A stretch of 64,000 nucleotides of DNA from Giesbergeria anulus (GTDB lineage: Bacteria; Pseudomonadota; Gammaproteobacteria; Burkholderiales; Burkholderiaceae_C): assembly GCF_900111115.1 (NCBI RefSeq), contig NZ_FOGD01000013.1, forward strand, positions 1 to 64,000, given 5' to 3'. Every line of letters begins with the position of its first letter. Position 1 is the first letter of the stretch. Position numbers and translations under genes: made by a program. The notes beneath the pieces are model-generated. The model made no database searches and was not told where the DNA came from. It saw only the letters and a list, made by a program, of their open reading frames with translations. Positions 51,366 through 61,291 of the stretch are shown here, piece after piece.

Positions 51366-52158
51366 CCGATTGCAGAGGTCGCAACGGCCTGAACTTGCCC
51401 GCGCCGATCTTGGCGCTGCTGCGCCAGAGGTAATCGCCGGTCAGATTGATGTGTTCCCAGCCCAACGGCGACAGGTACTGCAATAGCGTTTCATCGACGG
51501 CATGGCCGTTGCTACGCAACGCATGCGCTGCGCGCTCCAGGTAGACCGTGTTCCACAGCACGACAGCCGCCGTCACCAGATTGAGGCCGCTGGCCCGGTA
51601 GCGCTGCTGCTCAAAGCTGCTGTCGCGGATTTCGCCCAGCCGGTTGAAGAACACGGCGCGGGCCAGTGCATTGCGTGCTTCGCCTTTATTCAGCCCGGCA
51701 TGGACGCGGCGGCGCAGCTCAACGCTTTGCAACCAGCCCAGGATGAACAACGTCCGCTCGATGCGCCCCAGCTCACGCAGGGCGACAGCCAGGCCGTTTT
51801 GGCGCGGATAGCTGCCGAGTTTCCTAAGCATCAGCGAGGCCGTCACCGTGCCTTGCTTGATCGAGGTGGCCAGGCGCAGAATTTCGTCCCAATGGGCGCG
51901 GACGTGCTTGATGTTGAGAGTGCCGCCGATCATCGGTTTCAGCGCGTCATAGGCGGCTTCGCCTTTCGGGGTGTAGAGCTTGGTGTCGCCCAGGTCTCGG
52001 ATGCGCGGTGCGAAGCGGAAGCCCAGCAGGTGCATCAAGGCAAAGACGTGATCGGTGAAGCCCGCCGTGTCCGTGTAATGTTCCTCGATGCGCAGGTCGG
52101 ACTCGTGGTACAGCAGGCCGTCAAGCACGTAGGTGGAATCGCGCACGCCGACATCCGT
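51361..52158 (-). pseudogene. tnpA: Tn3-family transposase TnpA, C-terminal fragment
   Basis: About 262 residues remain of roughly 990: [60 protein letters not shown] and [19 protein letters not shown]. This is the last third of TnpA. The catalytic Glu (near [15 protein letters not shown]) is present but the two Asp are not. The frame ends at about 52158 where a DUF559 fragment begins on the other strand. Confidence 0.9.
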
Positions 52159-52164
52159 TTAGAC

Positions 52165-52596
52165 ATGCAAGTGAAGGTCGATAACTATCGCTTGGACTTC
52201 GTTGCCAACCGGACTTTCATCATTGAGATCGACGGTGCCGCTTGGCATTCATCTCCCGAGGCGGTGGAGCGCGACAGAGTGCGCGATGCAGCTATGGTGG
52301 CGAAGGGCTATAAGGTGCTGCGCATACCCGCTAAGGTGGTACTAAATACGCCCAAGGAGGCGGTGAGGCGTGTAGACGTGTACCTGGGGCGAATCCAGCC
52401 AGAACCTGCTGTATCAAATATTAGGAAGTCGTTGAACGAGCTACTCAAGCATCAGCAAGCGCTTTCAACAGATCCAGTGATGAACCCAGCGGCCAAGAAT
52501 GTTTTGTTTGTGGAGAAGGATGGCGCGAAGCTGGATGCAGAGGTGGATGCACGGACCATGCCCCACGGCTGCATGGAATCCAAGTTCCATACCTAG
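52165..52596 (+). pseudogene. DUF559-type endonuclease-like protein, C-terminal fragment
   Basis: An in-frame segment of 143 residues from ATG 52165: VDNYRLDFVANRTFIIEIDG with AAWHSSPEAVERDRVRDAAM and VLRIPAKVVLNTPKEAV, the Vsr-like core of DUF559 (Asp, Glu, His). The N-terminal part is missing at the Tn3 joint. The upstream extension of this frame over 51502-52164 is only the complement of tnpA. It ends 4 nt into the convergent ptxE end. Confidence 0.6.
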
Positions 52597-53480
52597 GCAA
52601 TTTTCTGACTTACGCTATGCGCCAAACCCAGGAAGATCGAGATCAGTGGAGCTTGATGCCGCTCCTTTCTACAGATGAAGTGCACCTGTGTCGCCATGCT
52701 GGTGTCTGAAATAGTTAACTTAACAAGGCGAGGATCCGGCCTGTAGGCTGTTTCCGCCACGACGCCTAGGCCCAGCCCCTCCGCCACCGCCTCTCGAACG
52801 GACTCGCGGCTGCCCATCTCCAGAGCCACCTGCACCTCGACGCCTCGCTCCTTTAGTTCTTGTTCAAACACGCGTCTGGTCGTCGATCCTTCCTCTCGGA
52901 TGACGAACCTCTGACCCTGCAGATCACGCAGTTTGAGAGTGGCCCGTTGCGCGAGTGGGTGTTGGGTGTTGCCGAATATCACCAATCGCTGGGTACGGTA
53001 AGCCGCGCCAAATAGATCTGGGTGAGCGACGTGATTGAGCACCATGCCCACGTCTCCCTGGTAGTCAAGAATCTTTTCAGTGATGGTTCGCGAGTCGCCT
53101 ACGCCAACAGCCACGTTGACCTGGGGGAACTGTTTCATGAACAGCTTCAACACGGGCAGCACGTTGTGCGGCCCGATGGCATGGATGACCAGTCGCCCTA
53201 CGTATTGATTTTTCGCAGCAGCGAGCAGTGCGTGCGCATCTTCCTCGCCACTGAAGGTACGCCGGGTGTAGTTCAACAGAGTGCGTCCAAAGGACGTGAG
53301 TTCAAGCCGCCGCCCGCGCCGATGAAAAAGCTCCACGCCGAAGTCGACCTCCAGGCGCTGTATGTGTGAAGAAACAGTCGGTTGTTGAATAGCGAGCACT
53401 CTCGCGGCAGCGGTCATGCTGCCGGCTCGGGCCGTTGCGTCAAAGGCCTTCAAGGCTGCGAGGAGGCTGAGTCCAGACAT
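52593..53480 (-). CDS. ptxE: LysR-type regulator divergent from ptxABCD (PtxE-like)
   Basis: A 295-residue LysR protein with an N-terminal winged helix (LKAFDATARAGSMTAAARVL, AIQQPTVSSHIQRLEVDFGV) and a substrate-binding domain (VAVGVGDSRTITEKILDYQG, REAVAEGLGLGVVAETAY). It faces away from the phosphite genes across 190 nt that hold a palindrome. Regulation of the ptx operon is inferred from this position; ptxE is a LysR gene in known phosphite clusters. Confidence 0.78.
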   Translation of the reverse strand: MSGLSLLAALKAFDATARAGSMTAAARVLAIQQPTVSSHIQRLEVDFGVELFHRRGRRLELTSFGRTLLNYTRRTFSGEEDAHALLAAAKNQYVGRLVIHAIGPHNVLPVLKLFMKQFPQVNVAVGVGDSRTITEKILDYQGDVGMVLNHVAHPDLFGAAYRTQRLVIFGNTQHPLAQRATLKLRDLQGQRFVIREEGSTTRRVFEQELKERGVEVQVALEMGSRESVREAVAEGLGLGVVAETAYRPDPRLVKLTISDTSMATQVHFICRKERHQAPLISIFLGLAHSVSQKIA

Positions 53481-53513
53481 TGATGTGATCTATGGGTGCC
53501 CTCATTTTTAGGG

Positions 53514-53526
53514 ATGAAAGTTTCAT
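53514..53526. promoter_or_regulatory. Putative LysR binding site in the ptx divergent promoter
   Basis: ATGAAA-G-TTTCAT, a perfect palindrome, lies 34 nt upstream of the LysR start and 144 nt before ptxA. It fits a LysR-type T-N11-A related site (an A-T-rich dyad). Confidence 0.5.
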
Positions 53527-53669
53527 ATTCATGACACCTTGGTCACCCAGACTTGAGCTGTGCTTCCACTGAAGCTGTTTCTTCCAGAACCTCCTCTTTC
53601 CCGAGAGATACCTCTGACCACTTGAGTCCTGGTGTGCGTCTAGCGCACCACAACAAATGAAACCGAGCT

Positions 53670-54491
53670 ATGAAAACTGCAATTCGCGAGAGCCATCTGA
53701 GCTTGCGGGGTATCACGGTGACCTATGCCGATGGTCACACAGCGCTTGCGCCCACCTCGCTGGAGGTACAGCATGGCGGGTTCCTTGTGCTGCTGGGCGC
53801 GTCGGGCGCGGGAAAGTCAACGCTGCTGCGCAGCATCAATGGCTTGGTTAGCCCCACAGACGGAGAGGTGTCGGTGGCCGATCTGCCGGGCGGCACCGTC
53901 TCAAAACGCAACCTTCTTGAGCATCGGCGCCACTGCGGCATGGTGTTCCAGCAGCACCACCTGATCGGGCGGCAAAGCGTGCTGGCCAATGTGTTGATGG
54001 GCAAGCTCGCCACCCGCGGATCTCTGGCGTCGTTGTGGCCTTGGAGCAAGGCTGACAAGCTGGAGGCGCTGGCGGCCATTGACCGCGTAGGCCTGCTTGA
54101 GAAAGCCCTAGCACGGGCAGACACCTTGTCTGGTGGGCAACAACAACGCATTGGCATTGCGCGTGCCTTGGTGCAAAAGCCCCGCCTGCTGCTGGCCGAT
54201 GAGCCGGTGGCCAGCCTCGACCCGGCGACCGCGCAGAGTGTGTTGACCCTGCTTCACGACATCTGCAAGAAAGACCGACTCACGGCCATCGTGAGTCTGC
54301 ATCAAGTCAACCTCGCGCGCATGTTCGCCGACCGCATTGTGGGCCTTCGCCAGGGCCAGGTGGTGTTCGACGGGACAGCAGCGCAGTTGACGGAAGAAGC
54401 CCAGTCTGCCCTGTACGCGAAGTCGTCACCTGCCAACATGGGCAGTCAATTTGATTCCCCCTCTCAATCCAAGGAGTTTTTACCGTGCTGA
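53670..54491 (+). CDS. ptxA: PtxA, phosphite ABC transporter ATPase
   Basis: A 273-residue PhnC/PtxA-type ATPase: Walker A LGASGAGKSTLL, signature LSGGQQQRIGIARALVQKP, Walker B LLLADEPVASLDPAT, H-loop VSLHQVNL. It energises uptake of phosphite (or phosphonates). The phosphite assignment comes from ptxD downstream in the same operon. It overlaps ptxB by 7 nt. Confidence 0.87.
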   Translation: MKTAIRESHLSLRGITVTYADGHTALAPTSLEVQHGGFLVLLGASGAGKSTLLRSINGLVSPTDGEVSVADLPGGTVSKRNLLEHRRHCGMVFQQHHLIGRQSVLANVLMGKLATRGSLASLWPWSKADKLEALAAIDRVGLLEKALARADTLSGGQQQRIGIARALVQKPRLLLADEPVASLDPATAQSVLTLLHDICKKDRLTAIVSLHQVNLARMFADRIVGLRQGQVVFDGTAAQLTEEAQSALYAKSSPANMGSQFDSPSQSKEFLPC

Positions 54492-55360
54492 ATCGTCGCC
54501 GTTTCCAATTTATCGCTGCCGTCACTTTGGCCGCCCTGTTGCCACTTGGCGCCCATGCCGAGGGCAAAAATCCTTCCAAGCTTCGCGTTGCACTGTTGCC
54601 GGACGAAAACGCCGCCACCATCATTCAGAACGCACAGCCTCTGAAGCGGTATCTGGAGCAGACCCTGAAGAAGGAAATCGAGGTCACGGTGACCACGGAC
54701 TACTCGTCGATGATTGAAGCCATGCGCTTCGGCCGCATCGAGGTCGCCTACTTTGGACCGTTCTCTTACGTGCTTGCCAAGTCCAAGGCGCCCAACATTG
54801 AGCCATTTGCCGTTGGCGTGGAGCGCGGCTCGCCGACCTACCAGTCGGTTCTCATCGCCACGGCAGGCGGCCCGGTCAAGACCCTGGCTGACGTTCGTGG
54901 AAAGCCTTTTGGCTTTGGCGATCAGGCTTCGACGTCCAGTCACCTTGCACCGCGCGCGCACTTGCTTAAAAACCACCAACTGAACGGCGAGACTGACTAC
55001 CGCCCCGTTCACCTGGGCACGCACGATGCCGTGGCCCGAGCTGTTCAGGCAGGGCAGGTTCCCGCCGGCGCTCTGTCAAAAACCATTCTGGACAACCTCA
55101 TCGCAAAGGGCATGGTGGATGCCAACAAGATTGTGCAACTTGAACTGTCGGCACCCATTCCGAACTATCCCATTGCGATGCAAGGTAATCTCACGCCGGA
55201 GCTCAAGGAAGCCATCCGAGCCGCCTTTCTTCAGATGAAGGACGCCGAGATTCTCAAATCATTCCGTATCGAGGCCTTTGCCGCTACCGATGACAAGGCC
55301 TACGACATTCTTCGCGACACAGCACAGATTCTCAAGCTTGATCTGGGACGCATGAAATGA
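54485..55360 (+). CDS. ptxB: PtxB, phosphite-binding periplasmic protein
   Basis: A 291-residue PhnD-like solute-binding protein starting at GTG 54485, with a signal peptide (FIAAVTLAALLPLGAHA, cleavage before EGKN). Key ligand parts are YSSMIEAMRFGRIEVAYFGP and FGFGDQASTSSHLAPRAHLL, as in PhnD/PtxB proteins, where the FGF/STSS loop binds the phosphorus oxoanion. It is exported and delivers phosphite to PtxC. Confidence 0.88.
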   Translation: MLNRRRFQFIAAVTLAALLPLGAHAEGKNPSKLRVALLPDENAATIIQNAQPLKRYLEQTLKKEIEVTVTTDYSSMIEAMRFGRIEVAYFGPFSYVLAKSKAPNIEPFAVGVERGSPTYQSVLIATAGGPVKTLADVRGKPFGFGDQASTSSHLAPRAHLLKNHQLNGETDYRPVHLGTHDAVARAVQAGQVPAGALSKTILDNLIAKGMVDANKIVQLELSAPIPNYPIAMQGNLTPELKEAIRAAFLQMKDAEILKSFRIEAFAATDDKAYDILRDTAQILKLDLGRMK

Positions 55361-56157
55361 CATCGGTAGCCTTGGAATCCATAGTTGCCATCGACGGACA
55401 GCAGCGACTCAAACGGCTGGGCGCCGCCTGTGTCGTTCTGTTCGTCTGTGTGGTGGCTTTGTATGTCACCGGCTTCTTTGACGCGCAGCGTTTCATCGAA
55501 GGCGGCCCAGCGATTCAGCAGTTGGCCTCAGAGATGGTGCCGCCGAATTTCGAGCGCTGGGAGCACTGGGTCATTCCATTGCGTGACACCTTAGCCATGT
55601 CGATCGCAGGCACGGCGCTGACCGTTCTGGCGTCGTTGCCGCTGGCCCTGGTGGCGGCGCCCAACACCGCGCCGAATGCGGTGGTTGGGCGAATCGTCAG
55701 AACCATCTTGGCTGCATTTCGGTCTGTGCCTGAAATCATCCTGGGCATTCTGTTCGTCGCGGCCGTGGGCTTTGGGGCATTGCCTGGTGTGCTGGCGTTG
55801 GCCCTGCATTCCACGGGCATGGTGGCCAAGTTCTACGCCGAAGCCATAGAGCACGTGGACCCGAAACCTCTGGAGGCCGCTAAGGCCGCGGGCGCAAGCC
55901 GGTTTCAGGTCATCACCCATGCTGTGTTACCGCAGGTTTTGCCCCAGTTGGCGGACATCACCATCTACCGATGGGAATATCACTTTCGCGCATCGGCAGT
56001 GATGGGCATCGTGGGTGCGGGCGGCATTGGCTTCGAACTCATGGCAGCTCTGCGCCTGATCAAGTACGACGAGGTCTCCGCCATTTTGCTGTCCATCCTC
56101 ATATGCGTGCTCGTGGTCGACGGCATTGGGTCGGCGCTTCGCAAACATCTGAAATAG
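55357..56157 (+). CDS. ptxC: PtxC, phosphite ABC transporter permease
   Basis: A 266-residue PhnE-like permease with about six TM segments and the EAA loop KPLEAAKAAGASRFQVITHA. Cleaner TM stretches are VLFVCVVALYVTGFF (about residues 27-41) and SIAGTALTVLASLPLALVA. It overlaps ptxB by 4 nt and precedes ptxD by 17 nt. It forms the membrane channel of the importer. Confidence 0.87.
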   Translation: MTSVALESIVAIDGQQRLKRLGAACVVLFVCVVALYVTGFFDAQRFIEGGPAIQQLASEMVPPNFERWEHWVIPLRDTLAMSIAGTALTVLASLPLALVAAPNTAPNAVVGRIVRTILAAFRSVPEIILGILFVAAVGFGALPGVLALALHSTGMVAKFYAEAIEHVDPKPLEAAKAAGASRFQVITHAVLPQVLPQLADITIYRWEYHFRASAVMGIVGAGGIGFELMAALRLIKYDEVSAILLSILICVLVVDGIGSALRKHLK

Positions 56158-56174
56158 AAAGAGAGAGGAAGGTA

Positions 56175-57188
56175 ATGATGCCGAAAATTGTGGTGACGCA
56201 GCCCATCCATGAAGCAGTTCTGGCGCGTCTTCGATCCGCCGGTGATGTAGTGATGAATCAAGGGCCTGAGCCCTGGAGCGAGGAAGAGCTTTACCTCCAC
56301 CTGAAGGACGCCGACGCCATGATGGCGTTCATGCCTGACCGGGTAAACAGGCGAACTTTGTTGAACGCTCCACGGCTCAAGACCATCGCTTGCGCATTGA
56401 AAGGGTATGACAATTTTGACCTGATGGCCTGTGAACAAGCGGGGGTCAGCGTGAGCTTTGTGCCAGACCTTCTGACAGAGCCCACGGCAGAGCTGGCCAT
56501 CGGTCTGGCCATTGCCGCTGCGCGTCACGTGCTCGCTGGCGACACCCGTGTTCGCAGGGGCTACGCCGGCTGGCGTCCTCAGCTGTATGGAATAGGTCTG
56601 CACGGCTCGGTCGTGTCGGTCGTTGGCCTGGGCGCCGTGGGACGGGCCATCGTTGACCGCCTCTGCGGATTTGGTTGCGCTCAACTGCTGGGCGTGGACC
56701 CGCATGGTGATGACGAACGCCTGACCATGGTGAGCCTGGGTGAGGCCCTGTCGCAATCCGACTATGTCATTCTGGCCGTTCCGCTGCTGGACGTAACGCG
56801 TCACCTCGTCAATGACACCATGCTTGAAGGTGTTCGGCGGGGGCAGATCCTGGTCAACATTGGGCGAGGCTCGGTTGTGGACGAGGCTGCCGTGGCACGG
56901 GCGCTCAAGGACGAGCGCCTGGGTGCCTACGCCGCCGATGTGTACGAGATGGAAGACTGGCTGCTGGCAGACCGTCCACGCCAGATTCATCCGGAACTCT
57001 TGCAACACCCCTCCACGGTTTTCACACCCCACATTGGTTCGGCGGTGAAGAAGGTTCGCCGAGCCATCGAGTTGCAGGCTGCTGAAAATTTGCTCGTTGC
57101 GTTAAATGGTAATGAGCCGCTTGCACACTACGAGGCATCGCACCGAGCGGCTCATGTGGCAGCTTCGCACTGCTCGGTGCAGCCATGA
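56175..57188 (+). CDS. ptxD: PtxD, NAD-dependent phosphite dehydrogenase
   Basis: A 337-residue D-2-hydroxyacid-dehydrogenase-fold enzyme; known PtxD is 336. It has LKGYDNFDLMACEQAGVSVS, the Rossmann GSVVSVVGLGAVGRAIVDRL, NIGRGSVVDEAAVARAL, and AADVYEMEDWLLADRPRQIH, where the EMEDW/ADRP part is a PtxD hallmark. Catalytic Arg (residue about 237), Glu (about 266) and His (HIGSAVKKVR, about 292) are in place. It oxidises phosphite to phosphate with NAD, giving the cell phosphorus from phosphite. Confidence 0.9.
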   Translation: MMPKIVVTQPIHEAVLARLRSAGDVVMNQGPEPWSEEELYLHLKDADAMMAFMPDRVNRRTLLNAPRLKTIACALKGYDNFDLMACEQAGVSVSFVPDLLTEPTAELAIGLAIAAARHVLAGDTRVRRGYAGWRPQLYGIGLHGSVVSVVGLGAVGRAIVDRLCGFGCAQLLGVDPHGDDERLTMVSLGEALSQSDYVILAVPLLDVTRHLVNDTMLEGVRRGQILVNIGRGSVVDEAAVARALKDERLGAYAADVYEMEDWLLADRPRQIHPELLQHPSTVFTPHIGSAVKKVRRAIELQAAENLLVALNGNEPLAHYEASHRAAHVAASHCSVQP

Positions 57189-57395
57189 GGTCACCACACC
57201 AGAGAATGCTTTTGGACGTTCTATGGTTCTGGCCGATCTAATTCTTTGAGAAGACCTTGGCTACGTGTTTCGGACCCGCGGGCCAACTGCGGATGCTCTT
57301 CGCAATGGTTCCGATAAGCCGTGCCGCCAAGTATCCGGGGTGGGATTCCCCCGGTTTCTCGGACGGTTTTCTGGGATCGTTGCCTACATCAACAC
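57189..57395. other. Gene-free spacer between ptxD and the IS3 fragment
   Basis: No gene. There is a CCGGGGTGGGATTCCCCCGG hairpin (about 57337-57356) that could end ptx transcription. Confidence 0.45.
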
Positions 57396-58204
<809 letters not shown>

Positions 58205-58334
58205 TTGAATGCAACGCATTCGTCGAGCATTCCCACCTAGGTGCGGTTGGTCAGCGTTTTCCTCGGCTGCTCCTCTTTTTGTGAAGAGCTTGTGCACTGA
58301 AGAGCCATCTCAGCTCCTTATCCGCAGGTCTCCG

Positions 58335-60380
58335 CTAATTGACTTTACGGTCGATGATATTCGCCCGCTCATCCCACCAAGCTTCAGTGCCGCCACGAAG
58401 TGCTCTACGCACCTTATCCAGATAGCGGCGCCCCCCGTAGCTTTCCGCCGCAAGGTTGACCAACTCATTCCAGAGTTTGCCGTCGTCGACGACGGTACCG
58501 AATTCGATGGGGGGTAGTTCCCGGGCGATGAAGCTGTCGACGACCGCGTGCCGGAGCTTCTCGCACTGTTCCCACTCACGCCAGACCGACCCGTATGGCA
58601 GCCGCCGCTTGGCGATGCTCCACACCTCGTCTGTAAGGCGCTCTGATGCCATCGCCTCGTGGAGGCGCTGCACGGAGAGGGAAAAGAGCCTGCCAGCAGA
58701 CTTCGAACACCATCCTCTGGCGCGGGTGAAAAGGAGGGAGGCGAGCAAGTCTTCGCATCGCACGTCATTTGAGGCTCTCGTACGCTCGACTGCCGTCACC
58801 CATGGGTCGGTCCCGACCCTGTTCGGTAGGATGTCTGGGTCTAGGTTCTCGGCCAGGACAAACAGTAGTGGCCTGTGCCAGATGACTCCGCGCGACATTC
58901 CTTCTGCCAGATCGTCGATACGACGTGCAATCGCTTGAATCCAAGCTAGCCTAGAGCGGATTTCAGCGACATCCATGCTGGACAGTGTGCTCACCAACGG
59001 ATAGATGCCGAATCGGTCAACCATAACTGTTGCACATTCGTCGCGATTGGCCTCCATTAGCGCGCTTACGATCCTGACAGCCCTATCCTTATCTGCGTCC
59101 AGAGAGCCGATTAGTCTTGACGTGTCCAGTGAGGCTATCCGCCAGAACGATGCACGCTCGAAGACGTCCGGACGTGAGGGAAGCACTGCCATTGCAGCGT
59201 CGGGCACGGCCTCAATCAGATCGATCAGCTCCTCTGCATCCGCTTCGAGGAGCGCTGCATTGACCGCCTTATGGAACGGATCGTCCTCCGGCAGGTCGTC
59301 GGCGAGGAGGTCAGGCCTCCATCGCAGCAGGGCTCGGCCGATTATGAGCGGTTCTACGCCAAGCAGGTCACGGTCTGCGCGAACCTGCTGCAATGCGAAA
59401 TCAAACAGCCTTTGATCTACGAGTCTAGGTCGCGAGAACACCATGCGCGCAGCAGCAGCTCGACCCATGCGGCCTTGGTTCGGCCCCAGCTGCTCAAGTT
59501 CGGAAACTGCTTCGGCCAAGCCAAACGACCCTGCGTTTTGCTCCAGGGCAGCGTACAAGTGGACAAGCGGAATCATTGCCGCCCGACCGTTGGAGACGTC
59601 CGACCCCACCTCGCGCAGGAACTTCCGCAGGCCCGATCCTGTAGGCATCACGAGGTCGTAGAGAAGGGTCTCGATCCAGTCGCCCCGGTTTTTCACGTGG
59701 GCGACCGCCCGATCAGGCATTTTCGAACGACTCGTTCGACTAAAATCCATCAGCTGAAGATCAAACGCGTCGGCCGAGGTGGAGCGATCTTCCGCAGAGA
59801 ACGTGCAGAACCTAAAAGCCCGACGCAGGCGGGGCCACTGCTGCATCCATATGGCTACGATGAGCTCTTCGTCTTCGGGACGCTCGCGTTCGTCGACAAT
59901 CCTGCCCTTCGGTTTTCCATAGAGCGCGCTGACCCACTGACCAACCCGCCTCAGATCGGAAGGCGCGACTGGAGTCGGTGCCCTGGAGGCCATTACCTCG
60001 AGTTGTACTGCGAACGCTGTCCATCCGCCGGCGGAGGGGCGTTGGAGGCGCTCGAGCAGGTCGTCCACCGAGCCGAGCCTCGCGAGATCTGCAAAGTCTA
60101 TGAGAAGGGAATGGGTCCATACGCAACCCGGCCGGCTCATCTCTGAGGCGGCCCAGGTTCGCGCTAGGACGTACTTGCCAGATTCGGCGAGAGGATATCC
60201 CGTGATATAGCCGTTCGCAGGAATGCGGCTGCCGCTTCCGGACGCGTCGCTAAGCACCAACATAGTACGCGCGTCAGACTGTGGAAGCTTGAGCGATCCT
60301 TCAATAAGACGGTGGCCCTCGCTGTAGCCGTGAAGCGTCTGATCGACTTTTATGCGATCCCTAGTCAATCCATTAGCCAT
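58335..60380 (-). CDS. GAP1, GTPase-associated protein of the double-GTPase system
   Basis: A 681-residue protein. The N-terminal ~140 residues (VDQTLHGYSEGHRLIEGSLK, YITGYPLAESGKYVLARTWA, RPGCVWTHSLLIDFADLARL) match the GAP1-N domain; a middle helical region and a C-terminal all-helical part follow. It lacks enzyme motifs and is probably the effector or adaptor that reads the GTPases. Its start overlaps the DO-GTPase gene by 16 nt. It is the last gene of a five-gene minus-strand operon. Confidence 0.83.
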   Translation of the reverse strand: MANGLTRDRIKVDQTLHGYSEGHRLIEGSLKLPQSDARTMLVLSDASGSGSRIPANGYITGYPLAESGKYVLARTWAASEMSRPGCVWTHSLLIDFADLARLGSVDDLLERLQRPSAGGWTAFAVQLEVMASRAPTPVAPSDLRRVGQWVSALYGKPKGRIVDERERPEDEELIVAIWMQQWPRLRRAFRFCTFSAEDRSTSADAFDLQLMDFSRTSRSKMPDRAVAHVKNRGDWIETLLYDLVMPTGSGLRKFLREVGSDVSNGRAAMIPLVHLYAALEQNAGSFGLAEAVSELEQLGPNQGRMGRAAAARMVFSRPRLVDQRLFDFALQQVRADRDLLGVEPLIIGRALLRWRPDLLADDLPEDDPFHKAVNAALLEADAEELIDLIEAVPDAAMAVLPSRPDVFERASFWRIASLDTSRLIGSLDADKDRAVRIVSALMEANRDECATVMVDRFGIYPLVSTLSSMDVAEIRSRLAWIQAIARRIDDLAEGMSRGVIWHRPLLFVLAENLDPDILPNRVGTDPWVTAVERTRASNDVRCEDLLASLLFTRARGWCSKSAGRLFSLSVQRLHEAMASERLTDEVWSIAKRRLPYGSVWREWEQCEKLRHAVVDSFIARELPPIEFGTVVDDGKLWNELVNLAAESYGGRRYLDKVRRALRGGTEAWWDERANIIDRKVN

Positions 60381-61291
60381 TTCAACGGTTCTGTCAGGTC
60401 GTTCGATTCGCGTTCGGCGAAGACGAGACGGATGCGGTTGGCCGCGATGGCCACCTCTCGCAGTCGCTCCGCGTCGCTGCCGTTAGTGGTTTTCTTCTTC
60501 GGTGCTTCTCCGTTCACGGGTTGGGCGTTTGCCTCGTTGCCGTCGTACTCCCCGCCCTGTGCGCTGACTCCGTACACCCGGGTCGTCCAGCCGTCACGGG
60601 CGGCTTCGAGGTACTGAGCGAGGAGGGGCAGCTTTTGCCTGAGGAAGGCGTCAGGCGTAAGCCTTTCACCCTCAACCTTGTCCCAGGCGCTAATCATGAC
60701 GACGATCTTGCGTCCCGTACGGCCTACGGGAGCATGCGAGATTAATTGGAGCAGATCCACTAACTGCACCTGGGTAGGGGCGAGGCTTGGGCGCCAATCT
60801 TTCGGAAGGGTTTCACCCGTCTCCCTGCCCATCGCCCTGCGCTGTGCGGCGCGCTCCGCGACCCAGGCGGGAGCCTTCACTTTGTTGCCGTTTAAGAGCA
60901 GCAGAATGTTGCCGTCGGCAAGGCTCTCGCCCAGTACGTGCCCGAGCTCGCGATCTTCCCACATTGCGCGGAAGTCTTCGCCTGGCGCATCGGGCATCGC
61001 GACCTGAACCACCTTTCCGGCGGCGTCCTTCAGATTCATCTTTACCGCACTTAAGCCCGTGAGCCTGGTGCGCGCTTGCTCGGTCGCCTTCCGCCAAACC
61101 GTCACGATCTTGCGCAGATAGCTATGATCGTTGTCTCCGATTGAGTCGAAGGCAAGCACCTTTGTGACGCGTCGCTCGTTAACAAGCTCCCACAACGCCG
61201 CCAGAAAGGTAGTCTTGCCGGACCCTGGCAGGCCGATGATCGAGATTGATACTTGGTGCTTGCCGCTTTCAGCCACGTTTCGCCTCCTCAA
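60365..61291 (-). CDS. Double-GTPase (DO-GTPase) family GTPase
   Basis: A 308-residue P-loop protein: Walker A IIGLPGSGKTTFLAAL (about residues 17-32), the switch-like VAMPDAPGEDFRAMW, and KIVVMISAWDKVEGERL as the base-specificity region (AWDK). The pattern follows the DO-GTPase family known from the same operons. It overlaps the upstream GTPase gene by 23 nt and the GAP1 gene by 16 nt. Confidence 0.8.
   Translation of the reverse strand: MRRRNVAESGKHQVSISIIGLPGSGKTTFLAALWELVNERRVTKVLAFDSIGDNDHSYLRKIVTVWRKATEQARTRLTGLSAVKMNLKDAAGKVVQVAMPDAPGEDFRAMWEDRELGHVLGESLADGNILLLLNGNKVKAPAWVAERAAQRRAMGRETGETLPKDWRPSLAPTQVQLVDLLQLISHAPVGRTGRKIVVMISAWDKVEGERLTPDAFLRQKLPLLAQYLEAARDGWTTRVYGVSAQGGEYDGNEANAQPVNGEAPKKKTTNGSDAERLREVAIAANRIRLVFAERESNDLTEPLKWLMD

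Noticed and set aside
51502-52596. 364-codon plus-strand ORF spanning the Tn3/DUF559 joint
   Set aside because: The first two thirds are the exact complement of tnpA coding sequence; only the part after about 52158 is a real (truncated) gene.
55980-57032. 350-codon minus-strand ORF
   Set aside because: It is the complement of ptxC/ptxD, both strongly supported on the plus strand.
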